The notes beneath the pieces are model-generated. The model was not told the DNA's origin and did no database searches. It saw only the letters and a program-made list of their open reading frames with translations. A stretch of 64,000 bases of DNA from Flavimobilis rhizosphaerae (GTDB taxonomy: Bacteria; Actinomycetota; Actinomycetes; Actinomycetales; Cellulomonadaceae). Location: contig NZ_JACZDF010000003.1 in assembly GCF_014852685.1 (NCBI RefSeq), positions 434,001 through 498,000 on the forward strand. Reading direction: 5' to 3'. Within the stretch, counting starts at the first letter, position 1. Every line of letters starts with the position of its first letter. Position numbers and translations under genes: made by a program. This document shows, one piece after another, positions 15,403 through 23,594 of this stretch.

Positions 15403-16266
15403 TCAGCCCAGGAGGCGGTCGATCGCGAGCGCGAGGCCGTCCTCACGGTTCGACGCGGTCACCCACGCCGCCGCCGCCTTGACCGCGTCCGAGGCGTTCG
15501 CCATCGCCACCGCAGTCCCGACGTGCGCGAACATCCCCAGGTCGTTCGGCCCGTCCCCGACCGCCGCCATCGCCGCCGGCCCGACGCCGAGGTCCGCGGC
15601 GAGCTGCACGAGTCCGCTCGACTTGTCGACGCCCGACGCGACGATCTCCAGGTAGTGCTCCCCCGAGAGGAAGCCCTCGCACCCCTCCGGCAGGTTCGCC
15701 GCGATCCGCGGCACGAGCTCCGGGTCCCACGCGCACGGCGGCACCATGAGCTTGTGCGGCGCCCGCGCACCCGCGTCGACGAGCTGCGCGTCGCCGATGA
15801 ACCCCGCCGGCTCGACGGCCGTCGCACGCGCCTCGAGCTCCCCGAGCTCGTCCCACCGCGACGGCAGCCAGGCCGCACCGTCGTACCAGTTCGCGACGTG
15901 CCCCGCCGCGACGACCGTCCGCACGATCTCCCGTGCGGCCTCGAGGTCGAGCCGAGTCTCGTGGAGCACGTCGAGCGAGCCGTCTGCGAGGAAGTGTCCG
16001 ACGACGGCCCCCTGGAACGAGACGAAAGCACCCGCGAGCGGGTCGTCCGACGGGGACTCCGCGAACGGCGGCAGCCCGAGCTCGGCGACGATGTGCCGGA
16101 AGGCCTCAGGCCCGCGGGCGGAGGCGAGGACGACCGTGACGCCCGCGTCCGTCGCGCGCCGCACCGCCGTACGCACAGCGGGCGTGATGCGGTGGTCGGG
16201 CGTGAGGAGTGTGCCGTCGACGTCGGAGGCGATGAGACGGATACCTGAGGTCACAGGGTCCATCAT
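15403..16266 (-). CDS. HAD superfamily (Cof-type) hydrolase
   Basis: About 287 residues. IRLIASDVDGTLLTPDHRITPAVRTAVRRA is HAD motif I (DxDGTLL) with Cof-subfamily continuation, VTVVLASARGPEAFRHIVAELGL is motif II (S/T-G/A-R), and VDKSSGLVQLAADLGVGPAAMAAVGDGPNDLGMFAHVGTAVAMANA is motif III/IV (K...GDg.ND..M). It likely dephosphorylates a small phosphometabolite such as a sugar phosphate or FMN-like compound. Two adjacent ATGs (16264-16266 and 16261-16263) are possible starts. It is divergent from the aminotransferase gene, with only 18 bases between start codons. Confidence 0.85.
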   Translation of the reverse strand: MMDPVTSGIRLIASDVDGTLLTPDHRITPAVRTAVRRATDAGVTVVLASARGPEAFRHIVAELGLPPFAESPSDDPLAGAFVSFQGAVVGHFLADGSLDVLHETRLDLEAAREIVRTVVAAGHVANWYDGAAWLPSRWDELGELEARATAVEPAGFIGDAQLVDAGARAPHKLMVPPCAWDPELVPRIAANLPEGCEGFLSGEHYLEIVASGVDKSSGLVQLAADLGVGPAAMAAVGDGPNDLGMFAHVGTAVAMANASDAVKAAAAWVTASNREDGLALAIDRLLG

Positions 16267-16284
16267 CGCCCAGCAGGTACCGTC

Positions 16285-17433
16285 GTGGGCGTGACGGACC
16301 TCCTCAGCATCCTCGACCTGGCCCAGCTCCGTACGCGGACGGGCGTCAAGTGGCGGGCGTACGAGCCCGATGTCCTGCCCCTGTGGGTCGCGGAGATGGA
16401 CGTGCCTGTCGCCGAGCCTGTTGTGCGCGCCGTGAGCGACCTCGTCGCCGCGGGCGACACCGGCTATCCGGCGTCGCCCGACGAGTACGTCGCGGCGTTC
16501 AGCGCGTTCGCCGCCGACCGCTGGGGCTGGCAGGTCGACGCGACGCTCGCGCGCGTCGTGCCGGACATCCTCGCGGGACTCGGTGCCGTCATCGAGGCGA
16601 CGACGCCCCCGGGGGACACCGTCATCGTCCCGTCGCCCGTCTACGGGCCGTTCTTCCGCAACCCGCGACTCATCGGTCGCGTCGTCGAGCCCGTCGCGCT
16701 CACGGCCGGCGGCCGTCTCGACGTGCCCGCCCTCGAGGAGGCGTTCGCCGCGGCCGTCGCCGGTGGGCGGCGCGCGTCCGTCCTCCTCTCGAACCCGCAC
16801 AACCCGACGGGCGTCGTCCACACGCGTGCCGAGCTCGAGGCGCTCGCCGCGGCGGCCGCCCGCCACGGCGTCGTCGTCATCTCCGACGAGGCGCACGCGC
16901 CGCTCGTCCACCCGGGCGCGACGTTCGTCCCGTACGTCGAGGTCGACCCGCGCGGCGTCTCGGTGCTCTCCGCCGCCAAGACGTGGAACCTCGCGGGCTT
17001 CAAGGCGGCCATCGTCGTCGCAGGGCCCGAGGCGCGCGCGATCGTCGACGCCTTCCCCGTGACCCTCTTCAACGGCGTCGGGCACGTGAGCCTCGTCGCG
17101 CAGACCGCAGCGTTCCGGGACGGCGGCCCGTGGCTCGACGAGCTCCTGCCGGCGCTGACGCGCTCGCGCGACCTCCTCGTCGACCTCGTCGCCGAGCACC
17201 TGCCGCTCGCGCGCATGCAGGTCCCCGAGTCGACCTACCTCGCGTGGGTGGACCTCTCCGCCTATGGCGCGGGCGACGATCCGGCCGCGCTGATCCTCGA
17301 GCGCGGCCGTGTCGCGCTGTCGCGCGGGACCGACTTCGGTCCCGGCGGCGAGGGGCACGCGCGGGTGAACTTCGCGACTCACCCTGAGATCCTCACGGAG
17401 GCCGTCCGCCGCATCGCGGCGGCGCTCGCGTAG
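16285..17433 (+). CDS. MalY/PatB-type PLP aminotransferase (cystathionine beta-lyase-like)
   Basis: 382 residues of fold type I. LRTRTGVKWRAYEPDVLPLWVAEMDVPVAEPVVRAV is the MalY/PatB opening ('r....KW.......lp.WvAdMDf'), VYGPFF and NPHNPTGVVHTRAEL follow, ISDEAHAPLVHPG contains the PLP-stabilising Asp, and SAAKTWNLAGFK contains the Schiff-base lysine (Lys 232). The group cleaves cystathionine or cysteine, or acts as an aminotransferase; sequence alone does not decide. Starts at GTG 16285 or GTG 16291. It shares a very short divergent control region with the HAD gene. Confidence 0.85.
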   Translation: MGVTDLLSILDLAQLRTRTGVKWRAYEPDVLPLWVAEMDVPVAEPVVRAVSDLVAAGDTGYPASPDEYVAAFSAFAADRWGWQVDATLARVVPDILAGLGAVIEATTPPGDTVIVPSPVYGPFFRNPRLIGRVVEPVALTAGGRLDVPALEEAFAAAVAGGRRASVLLSNPHNPTGVVHTRAELEALAAAAARHGVVVISDEAHAPLVHPGATFVPYVEVDPRGVSVLSAAKTWNLAGFKAAIVVAGPEARAIVDAFPVTLFNGVGHVSLVAQTAAFRDGGPWLDELLPALTRSRDLLVDLVAEHLPLARMQVPESTYLAWVDLSAYGAGDDPAALILERGRVALSRGTDFGPGGEGHARVNFATHPEILTEAVRRIAAALA

Positions 17434-17466
17434 CGGGTCCGGTACGCCGTCAGCCTGCCCGACGGG

Positions 17467-17874
17467 TCAGTCCGGCCGAACGTCCTCGAGAGCGACCTCG
17501 AACCACACCGTCTTCGGCGCGTCCTCGTCCGCCGACTCGATGACACCCCAGCGCGTCGAGAGCATGTCGACGAGGCCCACACCGCGACCGCCGCCCTGCG
17601 TGGGCGCGGGGCGGCGGATGACCGGAACCTCGCGCGCGCGGTCCGACACCTCGACGCGCGCCACGGCGTCCGTGATCTCGAGCCGCAGGTGGACCGGGGG
17701 AGACGCGTGAGCGACAGCGTTCGTCACGACCTCGCTGACGAGCAGCACGAGGACGTCGAGCAGGTGACCGTCCACACCGGCGGAGCGCAGGTGGCCGGCC
17801 GCCCATCTGCGCGCGGGGGCGACCGCGCCGAACTCGGGCGGGATCGCCAGTGCGTGCTTCATGGACGGATGCAC
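17467..17874 (-). CDS. RsbW-like serine kinase/ATP-binding protein (HATPase_c)
   Basis: About 131-135 residues of a GHKL ATP-binding domain. LLDVLVLLVSEVVTNAVAHASPPVHLRLEI is the N box (S/E-E..tNa..Ha), DRAREVPVIRRP the G1-like part, and GGGRGVGLVDMLSTRWGV the G2 box ('GrGl.lv..ls..wg'). Actinobacteria have many such small proteins that act as anti-sigma-factor kinases or regulate development. No STAS or sigma-factor gene is adjacent. The start is GTG 17874 or ATG 17862. It is divergent from hup across 335 bases. Confidence 0.82.
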   Translation of the reverse strand: MHPSMKHALAIPPEFGAVAPARRWAAGHLRSAGVDGHLLDVLVLLVSEVVTNAVAHASPPVHLRLEITDAVARVEVSDRAREVPVIRRPAPTQGGGRGVGLVDMLSTRWGVIESADEDAPKTVWFEVALEDVRPD

Positions 17875-18209
17875 CTCTTCCGCTCTCGACCGGGTTGCCT
17901 GTGCGCGTCCGGCCGCTCCGCAGAACGACCGTCAACGCTCTCAAGCGTCGTGCCCCGTGCGGGCGCGCGCAACCGGAACCGTGGGTGATGGAGCACTTCG
18001 TCGGCGACATCCTGCGGTCCTGGGCGCGTCGCGCGTGCGCCGACTCCCCCGGGACGATGTACGGTGACACGCGGAACGATGCTGATGCGCCTCGCGAGGG
18101 GCATGGCAAGATTCCCGACGATTGTCCACGGTCCCGCCATCCGGCAGGACTCTGAAGTCTGACGTCCCGACGCCTCGTCGCCGGGCCGTGACCCGATGAA
18201 GGGATATGT
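17875..18209. other. 335-bp intergenic region upstream of hup
   Basis: A non-coding region between divergent genes. It must carry the hup promoter, likely in the lower-GC part near 18100-18140 (around GGCAAGATTCCC and GATTGTCCACGG), but I cannot assign hexamers. GAAGGG at 18198-18203 is a well-placed ribosome site for hup. The single TTGTCCACG word is one mismatch from an actinobacterial DnaA box but is isolated. Confidence 0.4.
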
Positions 18210-18491
18210 ATGTCGCTCAACCGTTCCGACCTCGTCTCGGCCATCGCCGCCAAGGCTGACCTCACGAAGGCCGACGCCGACCGCGCTGTCGCCGCTCTCC
18301 AGGAGGTTCTCATCGAGTCCCTCGGCAAGGGCGAGGCTGTGAAGCTCACGGGCCTCCTCTCCGTCGAGCGTGTCGAGCGCGCCGCGCGTACGGGCCGCAA
18401 CCCGCGCACGGGCGAGGAGATCTCGATCCCCGCCGGCTACGGAGTCAAGCTCTCCGCCGGTTCGCTGCTCAAGAAGGCCGTCCAGGGCTGA
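18210..18491 (+). CDS. hup: HU family DNA-binding protein
   Basis: 93 residues. LNRSDLVSAIAAKADLTKADADRAVAALQEVLIESLGKGEAVKLTGLLSVE is the HU dimer half, and ARTGRNPRTGEEISIPAGYGVKLSAGSLLKKAV is the DNA-binding arm with the R-x-x-R-N-P-x-T-G-E motif. It lacks the long lysine/alanine-rich C-terminal tail found in mycobacterial HupB, so it is the short bacterial form. It binds and bends DNA in the nucleoid. A strong hairpin follows the stop, so it is monocistronic. Confidence 0.96.
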   Translation: MSLNRSDLVSAIAAKADLTKADADRAVAALQEVLIESLGKGEAVKLTGLLSVERVERAARTGRNPRTGEEISIPAGYGVKLSAGSLLKKAVQG

Positions 18492-18509
18492 CGCAGCGCC
18501 GCACTCTCG

Positions 18510-18545
18510 CACGACCCCGTCCCTGTTCGCAGGGGCGGGGTCGTG
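18510..18545 (+). terminator. Hairpin terminator after hup
   Basis: CACGACCCCGTCCCTG and CAGGGGCGGGGTCGTG pair around TTCG (one G-T wobble). It starts 18 bases after the hup stop codon. The U-tract is weak (GTCGTT), as is common in very GC-rich actinobacteria. Confidence 0.75.
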
Positions 18546-18588
18546 TCGTTCCTCGGGTGTGACGTGCGCCCGTGGTACCGCCCGAGAT

Positions 18589-18618
18589 TTGACCGTCGTT
18601 CCGACGCGGCCGTAGCAT
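18589..18618 (+). promoter_or_regulatory. Sigma-70-type promoter for rpmF
   Basis: TTGACC at 18589-18594 and TAGCAT at 18613-18618 with an 18-base spacer, lying in a less GC-rich stretch about 80 bases before the rpmF start. They resemble the vegetative -35 (TTGACa) and -10 (TAnnnT) elements. No transcription data are visible, so this is a sequence match only. Confidence 0.5.
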
Positions 18619-18695
18619 GAGGCGAAATATGACCGCTCCCCGGGCCTTGGCTCGTCTTGACGGAGCCAGGTTTCACTCCGATCCAAAGGACGATC

Positions 18696-18866
18696 ATGGC
18701 AGTTCCGAAGCGGAAGATGTCCCGCTCCAACACCCGTGCCCGCCGTTCGCAGTGGAAGGCCACCGCGACCGAGCTCGTCGAGGTTCGCGTCGACGGTCAG
18801 ACCGTCCGCATCCCGCGCCGCCTCGTCAAGGGCGCGCAGCGCGGTCTCGTGAGCGTCGAGGGCTGA
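18696..18866 (+). CDS. rpmF: 50S ribosomal protein L32
   Basis: 56 residues, [20 protein letters not shown] continuing to GLVSVEG: an unambiguous L32. There are no cysteines, so it lacks the zinc ribbon seen in L32 of many other bacteria and would not need zinc. AAAGGA sits 5 bases before the ATG. The usual neighbours rpmB/rpmG or the YceD gene are not present; it stands alone between two hairpins with its own promoter. Confidence 0.95.
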   Translation: MAVPKRKMSRSNTRARRSQWKATATELVEVRVDGQTVRIPRRLVKGAQRGLVSVEG

Positions 18867-18896
18867 AACCCTCGTCTCACGACGTGAAACACCCGG

Positions 18897-18927
18897 AAGC
18901 CCCCCACCGCTGAGCGGTGGGGGGCTT
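18897..18927. terminator. Bidirectional terminator between rpmF and the flippase-like gene
   Basis: AAGCCCCCCACCGC and GCGGTGGGGGGCTT form a perfect 14-bp stem with a TGA loop. It is followed by TCTGCAT on the plus strand. The two flanking genes converge on it. Confidence 0.85.
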
Positions 18928-18966
18928 CTGCATGCTCGCGCCGTGCGGGACCGTCGAACGGCGGGG

Positions 18967-21663
18967 CTAGAGGTCGCCCGAGCGCTGGAGGATACGCATC
19001 GCGACCGCACCGATGGGGATGCGCAGCCAGAACGTCATGACACGGAAGAGCATGACGGCCGTCGCGCCGACGGCCGGCAGGACCCCTGCCGTGAGCTGCA
19101 GACCGAGCGTCAGCGCGCCCTCGACGGCGCCGATACCGCCCGGCACGGGCACCGCCGCCCCCGCGGTGTTGCCGAGGAGGTAGATGACCGCGGAGTCGAT
19201 GATCGCGACGTCGAGCCCGAACGCCTTGAGGGACGCCGCGAAAGCGAAGATGTACCCGAGTGACATGAGCGCGTTGCCCGCGAGCCCGATCATGATGCGC
19301 CGCGGAGACGAGAGAATCGTCGAGAGGCGCGGCCACGTCTGCGTGACGAGCGGCTCGATCTTCGTGCCCACCCAGCGCCGCACGCCCGGCACGAGGAACA
19401 TGCTCGCGACGAGCGCCGCGACGATGCCGAGGGCGACGAGCACGGTCGCGGACGGCAGCTGGCGCAGCAGGCCACCGTCCCCGGTCGCGGCCGCAAGGAT
19501 GACGAGAATGACGACGGTGACGACGATCTGCGCGACCTGAACGAGCCCGACAGACGCGGCCGCGAGGGTCCCCGACGTCCCGGCGCGCGTGAGCAGGCGG
19601 AGGTTGAGCGCGGCGGGGCCGATGCCAGCGGGTGCCGCGACCGACACGTAGGACGCGGCGACCTGCGTGAGCGTCGTCTTCCACAGGGAGAGGCGCGCGG
19701 GGGAGAACGCCATGAGGGCGAGGGCCGCGCCGAGCCAGGTGAGGCAGCCGATCGCGAACGCGGCGACCGCCCACCACGGGTTGGCCTGCGAGACCGCGTC
19801 GGCGATCTGGTCGAACTTGATCTTCGTGACGAGCACGGAGACGGCGACGATCGCGAGGACAGCGGTGACGACGGAGCGCGCTCCGAAGCGCACGAGGCGC
19901 AGCGGCTCGACGTTGGCCTCGGGGAGGCGGGCGACGATCTCGTCGCGCAGCCGGTCGAGGACGTCGCTCTTGGACCGGCGGATCTCCTCGCGCGTCGCCG
20001 TGGGCAGGGCGATCGTCTGGAGGAGGGGGCCGAGCGCCTCGATCTCGTCGTCAGGCACGAGGCCCGTGACGGAGGCGAGCGCGCGCTCGGGGCCGACCCG
20101 CAGCGCGAGCAGCGCGAGCATCTGCGTGAGGTCGACGCGGCGGGCCAGCTCGGTGCTCGCGATGTCGCCGTTCTCCCAACCGGTGAGCCACACCTCAGGC
20201 TGCCCGTCGGGGTCGTGGCCGACGAGCACGACGTCGGCGGTGAGGGAGCGGTGCGCGAGACCGGCGTCGTGGGCGCGCAGGAGCTGTCGCCAACACTCGG
20301 CGAGCGTCGCGTCGTCGAGGACGAGCTCGGGCACGTCCCGCAGCGGGAGCGAACCGTCGACGTGCTCCTGAACGAGGATCATCGAGTCGTCGGCCGCGGA
20401 CACGCCGAGGAGCTCGGGCGTCCGCACCCCCGCGGCCTGCGCGGAGTACTGCAGGAGCGCGGCGCGCTCGGCGATCTGCCGCAGCGAGATCGCGGAGCGG
20501 CCCTCGATGCCGCGCATGCGCAACGACCGCCACGTGCGGGCGAGCATGCCGACGACCTGCCGCTCGCCGTCGAGCACGACGACGTCGAGGCGGTCGCGCT
20601 CGGCGGTCGTCATCGAGTAGATGCGGTGGTCGGAGGATCGCATGAGGGCGAGCGTCGCCTCGTCGAACGGCGAGGGCTCGGGCGTGCCGAGCGCGCTGCC
20701 GGACCACCAGGGTCCTGAGCGGCGCAGCGGGGCGGTGCCTTCGGGCGCGATGTCCTGGACGACGTCGTGCGGCCGGTCGGAGAGGTCACGGACTCGGACG
20801 AGCGCCGTCGGCTCGAACCCTGCGCGGCGCACGCCGTCGACGAGCGTCGGGCCGTGCGCGCGCTCCGACCTCACGCCCGAGACGTAGCGGACGGTGAGGC
20901 CTGCGACGCGGCCGACGAGCAGCATGAGGAGGACGCCCGCGAGCGACACCTGGCCGGTGATGAGGTAGATCGCGAGCGTGAACCACAGGAGGTTCCACGA
21001 CCACGCGACGGAGCGCCGTCGGGTGCGGGGTCCCGCGCCGACGAGCAGGCCGACGATCGCGGCGACGTACGCGGGCAGCGAGAGCGTCGGCTGCCCGCCG
21101 ACGCTGATGGTGAGGCCCGCGATGAGCGAGACGGCGCCGAACGTCGTCACGGCGGCGTACGTGAGGAGCGCGAGGAGCAGGCCGAGGCCTGCGGCGAGCA
21201 ACGACTCGACGACCTGCCGGAGGTTGCGCCGCCACAGGAGCTCGCCGAGCACCATGAGGGGCGCGCCGAGCGTGACGATGCCCTCAAGGAGGACGACGGG
21301 CAGCGTGAGGATCTGCGCGAGGAGGCGGGAGAATCCCTGGACGTCCTGCTGGACGCCGACGGTCGTCGCGTGGGCGAAGATCGTCAGGAGGATGACGAGG
21401 GCGATGCCGAGGAGCGCGAGGACGATGCCGAGGGCGTCCTTGGGGCGTCGGACGCGGTTCGACGGGGCGTCGACGAGGCGGACGTGGCCTGGCTCGCCGG
21501 GGTCGGGGAGCCGGGGTCGGGCGAGGCGGGGGCCGCGGACGTACGTGCCGACCTCGTGGGTGCGGCTGGGGTGCGGGGCGTCGGGTGACGCGTCCGGGGT
21601 GGGCCCAGCGTCGGGCGCGTCGACGTGCGTGGGCGCGTCGGGAGTGCTCGGGCTGCTGGGCAT
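18967..21663 (-). CDS. Lysylphosphatidylglycerol synthase TM-type (flippase-like) membrane protein with kinase-like middle domain
   Basis: 898 residues in three parts. About 1-75 is a Pro/Asp-rich cytosolic tail with PDAP-like repeats. About 75-265 is a first set of membrane helices. About 280-590 is soluble and looks like an inactive protein-kinase/phosphotransferase fold (DRLDVVVLDGERQVVGMLARTWRSLRMRGIEGRSAISLRQIAERAALL, ILVQEHVDG, LRAHDAGLAHRSLTADVVLV, with HRSL in place of the catalytic HRD). About 610-895 is the UPF0104/LPG-synthase membrane domain, with PAGIGPAALNLRLLTRAG and VPVPGGIGAVEGALTLGL. No lysyl-transfer domain follows, so lysinylation of lipids is unlikely; it may move a lipid-linked substrate. 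Confidence 0.75.
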   Translation of the reverse strand: MPSSPSTPDAPTHVDAPDAGPTPDASPDAPHPSRTHEVGTYVRGPRLARPRLPDPGEPGHVRLVDAPSNRVRRPKDALGIVLALLGIALVILLTIFAHATTVGVQQDVQGFSRLLAQILTLPVVLLEGIVTLGAPLMVLGELLWRRNLRQVVESLLAAGLGLLLALLTYAAVTTFGAVSLIAGLTISVGGQPTLSLPAYVAAIVGLLVGAGPRTRRRSVAWSWNLLWFTLAIYLITGQVSLAGVLLMLLVGRVAGLTVRYVSGVRSERAHGPTLVDGVRRAGFEPTALVRVRDLSDRPHDVVQDIAPEGTAPLRRSGPWWSGSALGTPEPSPFDEATLALMRSSDHRIYSMTTAERDRLDVVVLDGERQVVGMLARTWRSLRMRGIEGRSAISLRQIAERAALLQYSAQAAGVRTPELLGVSAADDSMILVQEHVDGSLPLRDVPELVLDDATLAECWRQLLRAHDAGLAHRSLTADVVLVGHDPDGQPEVWLTGWENGDIASTELARRVDLTQMLALLALRVGPERALASVTGLVPDDEIEALGPLLQTIALPTATREEIRRSKSDVLDRLRDEIVARLPEANVEPLRLVRFGARSVVTAVLAIVAVSVLVTKIKFDQIADAVSQANPWWAVAAFAIGCLTWLGAALALMAFSPARLSLWKTTLTQVAASYVSVAAPAGIGPAALNLRLLTRAGTSGTLAAASVGLVQVAQIVVTVVILVILAAATGDGGLLRQLPSATVLVALGIVAALVASMFLVPGVRRWVGTKIEPLVTQTWPRLSTILSSPRRIMIGLAGNALMSLGYIFAFAASLKAFGLDVAIIDSAVIYLLGNTAGAAVPVPGGIGAVEGALTLGLQLTAGVLPAVGATAVMLFRVMTFWLRIPIGAVAMRILQRSGDL

Positions 21664-21773
21664 GGCCCGAGTCTAGGGCCGCGGCCCGGCCGTCCCGAGG
21701 GTTTTGTCGGGTGTGGGGCCGAGGATCATCCCTGGGGCGTACGAGGTCGAGCCTGAAGGTGGAGCCGTGAGCC

Positions 21774-22559
21774 TCACATGACGCCGAGGGCTGCGAGGAG
21801 GCTCGCGGGTAGGAGCGCCCAGCCGACGAACGACACGATGTCGAGGACCGTGTGCGCGACGACGAGCGGCATGGTGCGCCGGCGTCCCCAGCGGGAGAGG
21901 TAGAAGAGGCAGAAGACGACGCCCATGACGACGTTGCCGAAGAACGGGCCGATGCCCTGGTAGAGGTGGTAGCTCCCCCGCAGGACGGATGACGCGACGA
22001 TGATCGCGGGGACGGACCAGCGCATCTGCTCGAGCCGTGTCATGAGGTAGGCGACGACGATGACTTCCTCGAGGAGCGCGTTCTTGAGCGCGTGGAGGAT
22101 GAGGACGGGGACGGTCCACCAGTAGGCGTCGAGGCCCGCGGGCTGCACCTGGACGGTGATGCCGATGGCGCGGCCGAGCGCGTAGAAGCCGAGGCCGGGC
22201 AGGCCGATCGCGGCGGCGAGGGCGATGCCCCAGCCGAGGTCACGCAGGGGGCGGGCGCGGTCGAGGCCGATCTGCTTGAGGACGGAGCGGCCCGGTTCGG
22301 ACAGAAGGTAGAGCGCGAGGGCGACGGGGACGAGGGTGAAACCGATGCTGAGGAGCTGGTAGCCGAGGTCGACCCAGGGGCGTTCCGCGAGAGACGTGTT
22401 GATCGACGCGGCCTGGTCCCTGAGTGCGGTGTCGGCGCTGAGGCGTTCGAGGATGTTGGCGATCGCGTAGACGGCGGAGCGACCGAGGGAGAGGCCGAGG
22501 ACGATCCAGATCTCGACGCCGAGGCGGAGGCGGGTGCTGCGATCGACGTCAGTGCTCAT
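21774..22559 (-). CDS. CPBP family intramembrane metalloprotease
   Basis: 261 residues with about seven membrane segments. NALLEEVIVVAYLMTRL is the CPBP/Abi motif 1 (EE pair, although the Arg of the classic EExxxR is shifted), SVLRGSYHLYQGIGPFFGNVVMGVVF carries motif 2 (x-x-x-H), and HTVLDIVSFVGWALL motif 3. Related proteins cleave membrane substrates or take part in bacteriocin immunity. The start ATG is 22557-22559. It is divergent from the ABC exporter operon, whose operator lies about 50 bases away, so it might share control. Confidence 0.82.
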   Translation of the reverse strand: MSTDVDRSTRLRLGVEIWIVLGLSLGRSAVYAIANILERLSADTALRDQAASINTSLAERPWVDLGYQLLSIGFTLVPVALALYLLSEPGRSVLKQIGLDRARPLRDLGWGIALAAAIGLPGLGFYALGRAIGITVQVQPAGLDAYWWTVPVLILHALKNALLEEVIVVAYLMTRLEQMRWSVPAIIVASSVLRGSYHLYQGIGPFFGNVVMGVVFCLFYLSRWGRRRTMPLVVAHTVLDIVSFVGWALLPASLLAALGVM

Positions 22560-22608
22560 CGCCCCGTTATAGCAGTGGTGGCTGGGGAGGGGTTGCGCGC
22601 CCGTCGGA

Positions 22609-22637
22609 TGCAGTGCAGAGTAGTTTGCACTGCAAAC
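22609..22637. promoter_or_regulatory. Operator-like nested palindromes before the ABC exporter operon
   Basis: Two overlapping symmetries: TGCAGTGCA (22609-22617) is the exact reverse complement of TGCACTGCA (22626-22634), and GTTTGCA-C-TGCAAAC (22623-22637) is a perfect 15-bp palindrome. They end 13 bases before the ATG at 22651. The operon encodes a winged-helix regulator as its second gene, so self-repression through this site is likely. Confidence 0.6.
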
Positions 22638-22650
22638 CTCAGGAGGGGCC

Positions 22651-23292
22651 ATGACCGACGACACCCAGGACGACGCGACGCTCGACGCCGCCGCCTCGCT
22701 CGCACTCATCGACGCCCAGCGCGCGACCGTCGTGCAACGCGCCGAGCCCTCGCCCACCTACCTCTTCGCCGTGTGGGGCCTCGCCTGGGTCGTCGGCTAC
22801 ACCGTCATGGGCTGGGGCAGCCGCACCCACGACGGCCCGCCCGGGGCCGTCGCCGGCACGGCCTTCGCCGTGCTGCTCGTCGGCGCCGGCGTCGCGACCG
22901 GGATCCACATCGCCCGCCGCTCGGGCGGCGTCCGCGGCCCCTCGGCCCGCGCCGGAGCGATGTTCGGCTGGTCCTGGTTCATCGCGTTCGCCGCTGTCAA
23001 CCTCGTCATGGCCGGCCTCACGCAGGCAGGCGCCAACGACACCGTCGTCGCCCTCGGCTGGAACGCCCTCTCCGCGCTCGTCGTCGGCATGCTCTACCTC
23101 GCCGGAGGCGCCGTCTGGCAGGAGCTCACCATGTACCTGCTCGGCGCCTGGATCGTCCTCGTCGGCGGCGCCGCGACCCTCGCGGGCGTCCCCGGCGTCT
23201 ACACCGTCATGGCCGCAGCGGGCGGCGGAGGCATGCTGCTCGCCGCGCTCGTCACCTTCGCGCTCGCACGTCGCCGTCGGGCGCAGGCATGA
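22651..23292 (+). CDS. Membrane protein of the ABC exporter operon, unknown function
   Basis: 213 residues with about six hydrophobic segments (for example YLFAVWGLAWVVGYTVMGWG, AFAVLLVGAGVATGIHIARR, MFGWSWFIAFAAVNLVMAGL). The N-terminal ~35 residues are polar. This kind of protein is often found in front of a winged-helix regulator and a two-gene ABC exporter in actinobacteria; its own function is unknown. AGGAGG stands 6 bases before the ATG. The 4-base overlap with the regulator gene shows cotranscription. Confidence 0.7.
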   Translation: MTDDTQDDATLDAAASLALIDAQRATVVQRAEPSPTYLFAVWGLAWVVGYTVMGWGSRTHDGPPGAVAGTAFAVLLVGAGVATGIHIARRSGGVRGPSARAGAMFGWSWFIAFAAVNLVMAGLTQAGANDTVVALGWNALSALVVGMLYLAGGAVWQELTMYLLGAWIVLVGGAATLAGVPGVYTVMAAAGGGGMLLAALVTFALARRRRAQA

Positions 23293-23594
23293 GCGTCGGC
23301 GAGCTCGACCCCGTCATCCACGCACCCGCCCGGCTCCGCGTCGTCGCAACCCTCGCGACGCTCGGCCCCGGCGACGAGATGACCTTCCCCCGCCTGCAGA
23401 AACTCCTCGACATGACCGGCGGCAACCTCTCCACCCACCTCCGCAAGCTCGAGGACGCCGAGTACGTCGCCGTCACCAAGACCCACGAGGGTCGCAAGCC
23501 CGTCACCTACCTCGCGCTCACCCCCGCCGGGCGGCGCGCCTTCGAGATCTACACCGAGACCCTCCGCCAGATCGTCCGAGGAGCCACCCCATGA
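23289..23594 (+). CDS. Winged-helix transcriptional regulator
   Basis: 101 residues. LDPVIHAPARLRVVATLATLGPGDEMTFPRLQKLLDMTGGNLSTHLRKLEDAEYVAVTKTHEGRKPVTYLALTPAGRRAFEIY is the 'winged helix DNA-binding domain' found next to ABC exporters ('Hap.Rl.il..L......f..L...l..t.gnLs.hl..Le.aGyv...k...gr...t...lT..Gr.a'). It has no metal-binding cysteines. It probably binds the palindrome at 22609-22637. ATGA overlaps join it to the genes on both sides. Confidence 0.88.
   Translation: MSVGELDPVIHAPARLRVVATLATLGPGDEMTFPRLQKLLDMTGGNLSTHLRKLEDAEYVAVTKTHEGRKPVTYLALTPAGRRAFEIYTETLRQIVRGATP

Noticed and set aside
18875-18895. Second parS-like word (CGTGAAAC) after rpmF
   Set aside because: Only one half-site is present, without dyad symmetry.
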